From Nemertoderma westbladi (taxonomy: Eukaryota; Xenacoelomorpha; Nemertodermatida; Nemertodermatidae): a stretch of DNA of 48,396 nt. Positions 40,390 to 48,396 of the stretch are shown one piece after another. The DNA lies in assembly GCA_032718475.1 (NCBI GenBank), contig JAUCBJ010000775.1, positions 1 through 48,396 of the forward strand, in the 5' to 3' direction. Made by a program: the position numbers and the translations under genes. Each line of letters begins with the position of its first letter. Positions within the stretch are counted from its first letter, which is position 1. The notes under the pieces were generated by a model. The model was not told the DNA's origin and searched no databases. It was given only the letters and a program-made list of their open reading frames with translations.

Positions 40390-40455
40390 AACTGTGGGTC
40401 TCGAACACACTACCTTCCTGATGGAAAACCGACGCTTTAACCACCTGTACCACCT
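40390..40455 (-). repeat. tRNA-like SINE head at the edge of the 43-bp array
   Basis: On the minus strand TGGTACAGGTGG (40441-40452) fits a Pol III A box and GTTCGAGACCC (40396-40406) fits a B box. They are about 34 bases apart, as in tRNA genes. Around the B box GTGTG/CCCAC can form a T-arm with one mismatch. The cloverleaf is otherwise poor, so it is called a SINE head rather than a tRNA gene. Confidence 0.55.
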
Positions 40456-43400
40456 ATACCTCCAAAGTAAACCGACGCTATAACCACCTGTACCAACTAT
40501 ATCTCCAACGTAAACCGACGCTTTAACCACCTGTACCGTATGCCGCCTATACCGCCTATACCACCTACGTAAACCGACGCTTTAACCACCTGTACCACCT
40601 ATACCTCCAACGTAAACCGAGGCTTTAACCACCTGTACAATATACCTCCTATACCGCCTGTACCACCTATACCGCCCACGTAAACCGACGCTTTAAACAC
40701 CTGTACCACCTATACCTCCAACTTAAACCGACGCTTTAACCACCTGTATAATATACCGCCTATACCGCTTGTACCACCTATACCTCCAACGTAAACCGAC
40801 GCTGTAACCACCTGTATCACCTATACCTCCAACGTAAACCGACGCTTTAACCATCTGTACAACCTATACCTCCAACGTAAACCGACGCTTTAACCACCTG
40901 TACCACCTGTACCACCTATACCTCCAACGTAAACCGACGCTGTAACCACCTGTACCGTATACCGCCTATAAGGCTTGTACCACCTATACCACCCACGTAA
41001 ATCGACGCTATAACCACCTGTACCGTATACCGCCTATACCGCTTGTACCACCTATACCGCCTACGTAAACCCACGCTTTAACCATCTGTACCGTATACGA
41101 CGTATACCAACGTAAACCGACGCTATAACTACCTGTACCACCTATACCTCCAACGTAAACCGACGCTTTAACCACCTGTATAATATAACACCTATACCGC
41201 CGCTGTACCACCTATACCGCCTGTACCACCTATACCGCCTATACCGCCTGTACCACCTATACCGCCTGTACCACCTATACCGCCTATACCGTCTATACCG
41301 CTTGTACCACATATACCACCTACAGCCTACGTAGACCGACGGTTTAACCACCTGTATCGTATACCGCCTGTACCACCTATACCGCCTATACTGCTTGTAC
41401 CACCTATACCGCCCACGTAAACCGACGCTATAACCACCTGTACCACCTATACCTCCAACGTAAACCGACGCTATAACCACCTGTACCACCTATACCTCCA
41501 ACGTAAACCGACCCTTTAACCACCTGTATAATATACCGCCTATACCGCTTGTACCACCTATACCTCCAACGTAAACCGACGCTATAACCACCTGTACCAC
41601 CTATACCTCCAACGTAAACCGACGCTTTAACCACCTGTACCACCTATACCTCCAACGTAAACCGACGCTTTAACCACCTGTATAATATACCGCCTATACC
41701 GCCGTTGTACCACCTATACCGCCCACGTAAAGCGACGCTTTAACCACCTGTACCACCTATACCTCCAACGTAAACCGACGCTATAACCACCTGTACCACC
41801 TATACCTCCAACGTAAACCGACGCTTTAAGCACCTGTATAATATACAACCTATACCGCTTGTACCACCTATACCGTCCACGTAAACCGAAGCTTTAACCA
41901 CCTGTACCACCTATACCTCCAACGTAAACTGGTGCTATAACCACATGTACCCTATACCGCCTATACCGCTTGTACCACCTATACCACCTGCAGCCTACTT
42001 AGACCGACGGTTTAACCACATGTATTGTATACCGCCTATACCACCTGTTCCGTATACCGCCTATACCACCTGCACCGTATACCGCCTATACCGCCTGTAC
42101 CACCTACACTGCCTATACTGCTTGTACCAACTATACTGCCCACGTAAACCGACGCTATAACCACCTGTACCACCTATACCTCCAACGTAAACCGACGCTT
42201 TAACCACCGGTACAATATACCGCCTATGCCGCTTGTACCACCTATACTGCCTATACTGCTTGTACCACCTATACCTCCAACGTAAACCGACACTTTAACC
42301 ACCTGTACAATATACCGCCTATACCGCTTGTACCACCTATACTGCCTATACTGCTTGTATCACCTATACCTCCAACGTAAACCGACACTTTAACCACCTG
42401 TATAATATACCGCCTATACCGCTTGTACCACCTATACCGCCAACGTAAACCGACGCTTTAACCACCTGTACCACCTATACCTCCAACGTAAACCGACGCT
42501 TTAACCACATGTACCCTATACCGCCTATACCGCTTGTACCACCTATACCTCCAACGTAAACCGACACTTTAACCACCTGTATAATATACCGCCTATACCG
42601 CTTGTACCACCTATACCGCCCACGTAAACCGACGCTATAACCACCTGTACCACCTATACCTCCAACGTAAACCTACGCTATAACCACCTGTACCACCTAT
42701 ACCTCCAACGTAAACCGAGGCTTTAACCACCTGTACAATATACCTCCTATACCACTTGTACCACCTATGCCGTCCACGTAAACCGACGCTATAACCACCT
42801 GTACCACCTATACCTCCAACGTAAACCGACGCTTTAACCACCTGTATAATATACCGCATATACCACTTGTACCAACTATACCGCCCACGTAAACCGACGC
42901 TATAACCACCTGTACCACCTATACCTCCAACGTAAACCGACGCTTTAACCACCTGTATAATATACCGCCTATACCACTTGTACCAACTATACCGCCCACG
43001 TAAACCGACGCTATAACCACCTGTACCACCTATACCTCCAACGTAAACCGACGCTATATCCACCTGTACCACCTATACCTCCAATGTAAACCGACGCTGT
43101 AAGCACCTGTACCACCTATACCTCCAACGTAAACCGACGCTATAACCACCTGTACCACCTATACCTCCAACGTAAACCGACGCTATAACCACCTGTACCA
43201 CCTATACCTCCAACGTAAACCGACGCTATAACCACCTGTACCACCTATACCTCCAACGTAAACCGACGCTATAACCACCTGTACCACCTATACCGCCAAC
43301 GTAAACCGAGGCTTTAACCAACTGTACAATATACCTCCTATACCACTTGTACCACCTATGCCGTCCACGTAAACCGACGTTATATCCACCTGTACCACCT

Positions 43401-43850
43401 ATACCTACAACGTAAACCGACGCTTTAACCACCTGTACAATATACCGCCTATACCGCTTGTACCACCTATGCCGTCCACGTAAACCGACGCTATAACCAC
43501 CTGTACCACCTATACCTCCAACGTAAACCGACGCTTTAACCACCTGTATAATATACCGCCTATACCACTTGTACCAACTATACCGCCCACGTAAACCGAC
43601 GCTATAACCACCTGTACCACCTATACCTCCAACGTAAACCGACGCTATATCCACCTGTACCACCTATACCTCCAATGTAAACCGACGCTGTAAGCACCTG
43701 TACCACCTATACCTCCAACGTAAACCGACGCTATAACCACCTGTACCTCCTATACCTCCAACGTAAACCGACGCTATAACCACCTGTACCACCTATACCT
43801 CCAACGTAAACCGACCCTTTAACCACCTATACCGTATTGCCCCTATACCG
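40425..43850 (-). repeat. 3.4-kb minisatellite, 43-bp units carrying an A-box-like half tRNA
   Basis: The unit, read on the plus strand, is CGTAAACCGACGCTTTAACC then ACCTGTACCACCTATACCTCCAA (43 bp). Many units carry an extra block of about 36 bp built from TATAATATACCGCCTATACCGCTTG. Higher-order blocks are repeated: 42635-43090 and 43226-43690 follow almost the same order of variants. On the minus strand nearly every unit contains ACAGGTGGTTAAAGCGTCGGTTT, the D-arm side of the adjacent tRNA-like head. Long Tyr/Gly/Val-rich open frames are repeat artefacts. Confidence 0.95.
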
Positions 43851-43855
43851 CCTAC

Positions 43856-44413
43856 GTCTAATTTGTTGTCAATTTTATAACTCATGCACGGCCTCCTAAA
43901 CAACAAGTTGTTTGATGCCGGGAAGTCATGTATCGATTAATTTTGGGAGCCATTATTGTGATCATTCTAATTGTTATTTGGATGGATAAGATTCATCCAT
44001 CTCCAGGGGAAATTCGACGCAAATAACAGCTGATTACACCTAAAAATAAAACCGCAACCTGTTCTATTGTGTTTAGTTTATTGTTTTGGTTAAAATAACG
44101 TGCCACTGTAACCTGCTCCTTTCCCTAAATTGAGAATTTAACATTAAGGCAGGATATTAATTCGCCAAGATGGGATTTGCGTCCAGCCCCCCCCCCCCCC
44201 CCCCCCCACCCTGTCTCTGTAAAAGACACATGCATGGACCATGAATAGCAGCAATATGAGCTAGATATGTTTATCTTTAGGTGAGAAACTGTACATGACT
44301 CACATTGTTGAGCATATAATCAATTATCTATCAATAAGGCTATTACATATTTTATACTAAATTTTTGTAGCATTGCGATTATAGATAGATTGATTGCTTT
44401 TGCTGTCAGTAAT
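43856..44413 (-). other. Region downstream of the CaaX exon; possible 3' UTR
   Basis: It contains C21 at 44187-44207. On the minus strand this would be the 3' UTR of the gene whose last coding exon is 44414-44979. An AATAAA complement (TTTATT) lies near 44078, but use is unproven. Confidence 0.35.
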
Positions 44414-44979
44414 TCACATGAGTAAACATTGCTTCCCAGATGGATCTGTCTTTTCAGACTTTGCAGAACCCACCGGCACACTTTGCTGACGCCGAGGCAT
44501 TGTTAGTGAGTTGTGCTCCGACCTTACTAAAAGGTTTCTGTCCCTAGACGGTGTGGTTGGCAAAGACTTTGTGTGTTTGACATGAATTACTTTAACTTTT
44601 GTGGGTGAGTCAACCACAGTATGCCTTTCTTTGACCAATGTTCGTCGACTTGCGTCCAGATTGTGGCTACAGGGTTTCGGGCTTTCTGGTGGTATCTTCA
44701 CGGAAGACACTATGTGGTTGGCGCCGCTGTCCACTGAACAAATGGCAGTCCTGGTTTCTGTGCTACCGCTATCTACATTTTGAAGTGTGTTTCCGTCGGA
44801 AGTGGTATCATGGGAAGTTGATGATTCATCGGAAGTTGGTTTCTTTCCGTTGCATGGTAGTTGTCCCTGACTACTAGCGAACAGAGTGGGTGTTGGTTGT
44901 GTGTTAGCTCCCAAATTGGGAGCACTGTTTAATTTCTTTAATTTCTTGGCTTCCAATTCCGCCTTCTTTAAGATCCAAT
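44414..44979 (-). CDS. Last coding exon of an unidentified gene; C-terminus CLLM (CaaX-like)
   Basis: The exon starts at 44979 after the minus-strand acceptor TTACTTTTTTGTAG and begins with two bases of a split codon. It continues WILKKAELEAKKLKKLNSAP, through a Ser/Thr/Pro-rich, probably disordered stretch, to GKQCLLM and a stop at 44414-44416: about 187 residues. The first about 15 residues are a charged helix, likely the end of a folded or coiled-coil region encoded upstream. The terminal Cys-Leu-Leu-Met fits the CaaX prenylation rule, which would anchor the product to membranes. TKSLPTTPSRDRN and PRRQQSVPVG could be phosphorylation-rich linkers. The upstream exons are not identified and may lie beyond the window. 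I do not recognise the gene. Confidence 0.6.
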
Positions 44980-46860
44980 CTACAAAAAAGTAATGATGGA
45001 TAATTTACAGTTGTAAGTGTAAGTAAATAATATTAAAGTAAATAATATAGATCACAAATTGAGCCAGCAAAACATAGTTACTAATTAATTGAAGTTTCAT
45101 CAATTTATTTATCTTCGAGATTGCTCTAAGATAAATAAGTATTATCTATCAGACGGTGTTGCTTCTAAGCCTGTTGTTGAAAGAGCCTCAGAATGTACTA
45201 GATTTGTTTATTATATTTCAGTCTTGTTTGTATTTTGATAGAAAAACTCATAATTAAATTTTGTGTGAGAGCGGTGAGGTAACATTTTAGTAAGTTTATA
45301 CTACGTGCTGTTTCCTTATTGGCGATCTACTAATCACATTAAGTTACTTTCTACTAGTTATCTACTAATTATTAGTCAATGGATTGTATGTTGGTGATAC
45401 CAGGGGATACATTGCATAAGCACGGTGTGTGTCGTATTGGTAACGCACCACTGATGCACGACGACATATTAAAGGTAGGCCTAGTGTTGCTCAATTATAG
45501 AGCCCCCACCGGGCTATTCCTTCGCGCCCACCGGGTCATTTCTACGCGTAGGGTAAAGGATTTCCCATTACCATTTCAACCCCTTGTCGTGCCGCATAGC
45601 TGACTTTACTTTCCATTAATAAAATCCCGAACCTTAACCCTAAGTTTAAATGTGTATGTGTGAGGGAGGAGGGGAGTAGAATTCCTCGCATAGGGAGGGG
45701 TAACTTAGTCTTTAGTCGGGGTACTCTACCAACTGTGGGTAACGTTAAAATGATAACCAGAGGGTTGCGGCGTCTCTATAAAGTACTTTGTCTTTCCCAA
45801 TGATTAAATTTCATTGAAGTTTTACGAAATATTACAAATAAATATAAATGAAGGGAGACGGAGAGGAATAAAGGGAAAATCTATGGAATCCGACAGGTGT
45901 GCGGAACATGGAGCCAGCCTGATAACGGTCGACACAAATAAGGAAAGTTGGCACTAATAACAAGATAGATAACACATTGTTTTGGTTAGCAAACAGAGTG
46001 TACAGTACATACTAAAGTAAAACAAGGATATAAAATGTAGAAACAATATTTCCGAAAATGTGTCACAAAATTTCATTTTGCGTGCAATGAATGAAAGCAA
46101 GCAGTCCGTTTACCTCCAGACTGATCGCAACCATTCAGTATAATATATTTAACTACCTATTACACCATTTAACAAATAAATTTCCTGTCAATTAAAATGT
46201 TCAACGGTGAACAATTTAGGCAGTTTGTTAGTCATTCAAAAATAATTATACAATTACCTTTATTTTAAGAAAAAGGTATACGATTCTCTATAATATTAAA
46301 AAAATACTACTCCAAGAAATGGGATAGGAGGAATTTGTGATAACACAACGGTGAAAATACTTAGCCACAGTTAAAAGACGGTTAACCGCAGTAAAAAATG
46401 GCCACAAACAATGTGAATAAAAGTAGATCTTAGTCCTAATAGTATTTCTGTCAAGTTTCGCTTCGCATCGCCGGAAAGTCGCAGGAAAAACAGTGAAACG
46501 TGTGGGGACAACACTCAAAATGTCGGGATAACACAATACTCTATTCGCTAATACACTATTCTGCTATACTGCTTACCAGTTAGCTACCTGTAGGCCTACA
46601 TACTGTTACCGCTGCGTGTCTGTTAGTCGGTCTGCCACCGAATGTTTCAAGGTTAAACAATCTTCGATGGAATTAACTATATGCAACAATGTTTGGAAAT
46701 TAAATAGTGATACCCGTGTTGGTCGCCTCTCTCTGGCTTCTCTAGATATCTATATATATTATGAATATTAAATATTCGTATGTCTTTGAGCATTAAATGG
46801 TGGTAAAACTTGCCTCTAAGGTTTACGTGGTACACTGGGGAATAATAGCCCAAATATCCT
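44980..46860. other. Probable intron of the CaaX gene, no further exon recognised
   Basis: If 44414-44979 is a terminal exon on the minus strand, this stretch is its upstream intron. I looked for minus-strand open segments with splice sites and found none convincing. Positions 45480-45600 are richer in G+C, with two CCACCGGG words, but are not assigned. Confidence 0.35.
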
Positions 46861-47180
46861 GTTAGCGTATTCAATTCCGCCAACCACCCCATAAAGTTGG
46901 CCAAGCAGGGCCTTTAAGCAATATTGGGGAGTACGAGGTTGATTGCCAATCAACCTCGTATCACCCCCAATAAACGGGGACGACAAACCCCAAAGGGCCT
47001 CACACAATAGAGGTTAGAGGTCAAGCTACCTCAAGGAGAGAGAGTAACAGCAGCGGGGGGAAACACTCCCGCAAAGGTAAAGGCGAGAAGTAGGTTACTA
47101 GCCAATGGGGGGACAGCATGGCATCAGCTGAGTAATACGGCCAACTCAGAGCAGTATATTACCGGTTGGTGTTTATTCAT
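46861..47180. repeat. Hairpin-rich element, copy 1
   Basis: It aligns in direct orientation with 48073-48366. It begins GTTAGCGTATTCAATTCCGC and ends near TATTACCGGT. A perfect hairpin of 14-bp arms with a 1-base spacer lies at 46932-46960 (TACGAGGTTGATTG / CAATCAACCTCGTA), enclosed by TATTGGGG / CCCCAATA. A further GAGGT-CAAGCT-ACCTC hairpin follows near 47016-47031. No coding frame and no Pol III boxes are evident. Confidence 0.75.
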
Positions 47181-48072
47181 TCAATCACTCAGTTAGTCAG
47201 TTCAGTTAGGGCAGAACGGTAACTTCTATTACCGTCCGCTGCCGCCATCATTCACTCATATTTTTCCGGTACATTATTCATTCACTTCAATAACTGTGTC
47301 TATGCTTATTCTATATCAGTCATATTATTCTATATCAGTCAACAAGATCAGAACTCTCAATCCAACTATAATAACTCTTTTCACTCACACGGCGGGGACG
47401 CGTAAATAGAACTACCGGGATAAATCGGGATTCTCGGATCCCGTCACATATCCATCCTATTTTATACGATTTTATATTTTTTGCTACAAGAGACGTTAAA
47501 AATTGACATGGCATATATAATATAATTTAAGTTTGACATGACATTCTGTATCTGGCTGGATGCATATGGACCTGTTTTCCTCCTAAGAAATGATGGGAAA
47601 TAAATATATGATGTATGTGACAATTCAAATTAAACTTTCTGGCATTCGAGTTAATAAGCATTCACATTCACATAAGTATGTATTTAGTGTATCCTTTATT
47701 TATCAATTACGTGATTGATTAATTTGTTCTTTTACAGAAAGCATTCTCCCAATATATAATTTGGTGACTCTCATACCTGAAAATATCACTGTCAGTTGAT
47801 ATTAAATTGTTAACCTTCCCAAGGTTCTGCTATTCATATTTAGGAGTTTTCTATCATAAACATATTATCTTGAAAAATAACATGACTTGTTACTGCTATA
47901 GAAATGAATACAGAGCACAGCACATATATAGAGTAAATAAAATAAATATTACTAAATATTATTTATTCTTTAAATAAACATATATAAAGTAAATATATAG
48001 AGTAATGCTTCTGTTAAACCCATCATGGCGCTATTGGGAACAAACTTCTCTAATGATCTCCCTAGTACAAGT
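47181..48072. other. Spacer between the two hairpin-rich elements
   Basis: AT-rich DNA without a recognised gene. If the two flanking copies are terminal repeats, this is the interior of a composite element of about 1.5 kb; it shows no coding capacity. Confidence 0.4.
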
Positions 48073-48396
48073 GTTAGCGTATTCAATTCCGCTAACCAGC
48101 CCCATAAAGTGAGCTTTAACCAATATTGGAAACACGAGGTTGATACCCAATATCAACCTCGTACCACCCCAATAAAGTGGGGACAAGAAAACCCCAGAGG
48201 ACGTACGCACAAAGGGGTCAAGGGTTACACCCCTGGGAGAGAGAGAGAACAGCAGGGGCGATGGGAAACACACCAGGGAAGGTGAAAGGGCGACAACGAG
48301 GGTATTAGCCAATTGGGGGGAAGCATCGACTGGGTAAAGCAATATGGCCAACTGAGCAATATATATTACCGGTCCATGCAATATTCATTCACTTGT
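48073..48396. repeat. Hairpin-rich element, copy 2 (runs to the window edge)
   Basis: Same order of blocks as 46861-47180. GTTAGCG / CGCTAAC pair at the left end. The central hairpin at 48134-48162 has 12-bp arms (ACGAGGTTGATA / TATCAACCTCGT) around CCCAA, enclosed by TATTGG / CCAATA. AGGGGT / ACCCCT pair near 48217-48236. Differences from copy 1 often preserve pairing. Confidence 0.75.

Noticed and set aside
40390-40455. Functional tRNA gene
   Set aside because: A and B boxes are present but the anticodon and acceptor stems do not pair well; a SINE head is the better reading.
40425-43850. Tyr/Gly/Val-rich and Pro-rich frames over the 43-bp array
   Set aside because: They are repeat artefacts; frames differ between units and no splice or start context supports a gene.
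40425-43850. CRISPR-like array
   Set aside because: Unit spacing is regular, but units abut without unique spacers and the setting is a eukaryotic chromosome. It is a minisatellite.

Overview
This is a window from a metazoan nuclear genome. It is AT-rich, with spliced genes using GT-AG introns, many families of transposable elements, and large microsatellite and minisatellite arrays. The one clearly recognised host gene is DNAAF1 (LRRC50, the dynein axonemal assembly factor), so the organism makes motile cilia. The repeat mix (a P-element-like THAP transposon, an EN-RT LINE, Ty3/gypsy remnants, tRNA-like SINE pieces) and frequent TAGGCCTA and ACCGGT palindromes suggest a marine invertebrate, perhaps a deuterostome such as an echinoderm. 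That placement is an impression, not a demonstration.

Layout. 1-760: no recognised feature. 760-2400: interspersed repeat with a 340-bp tandem duplication, which recurs inverted at 37.1-37.7 kb. 3.8-4.4 kb: repeat family A, which recurs at 19.9-20.3 kb. 4.44-7.92 kb: 3' end of a Ty3/gypsy element (integrase fragment, polypurine tract, probable LTR); the LTR is split by a 2.2-kb transposon with short inverted ends. 7.96-9.66 kb: a degenerate repeated module containing a giant (ACAG)n array. 9688-15394: a complete P-element-like transposon with 131-bp inverted arms and a two-exon THAP-transposase gene on the minus strand, predicted at 852 aa and apparently intact. A 609-bp MITE with an 8-bp target duplication sits inside its left arm.

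16833-33823: DNAAF1 on the plus strand, eight coding exons, predicted protein 573 aa. Intron 2 holds two minisatellites. Intron 3 holds a sense LINE copy whose ORF is open but whose 3' end is missing. Intron 4 holds a telomere-like tract, a full-length antisense copy of the same LINE with an 11-bp target duplication, a (TTAA)n tract, a 15-bp minisatellite and a fragment of a different reverse transcriptase. The two LINE copies form a long near-identical inverted repeat flanking exon 4. Intron 6 holds a 30-bp minisatellite.

33.8-48.4 kb: a 5'-truncated third LINE copy (minus strand, 34.7-35.1 kb), the inverted partner of the 0.8-kb repeat, a GGGTGG-type minisatellite, a 3.4-kb array of 43-bp units derived from the A-box half of a tRNA-like SINE head, the last coding exon of an unidentified minus-strand gene ending in a CaaX-like CLLM, and at 46.9-48.4 kb two direct copies of an element rich in hairpins whose stems show compensatory differences.

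Only DNAAF1 and the CaaX exon look like host genes. The rest is mobile or tandem DNA, and several nested insertions allow relative dating.
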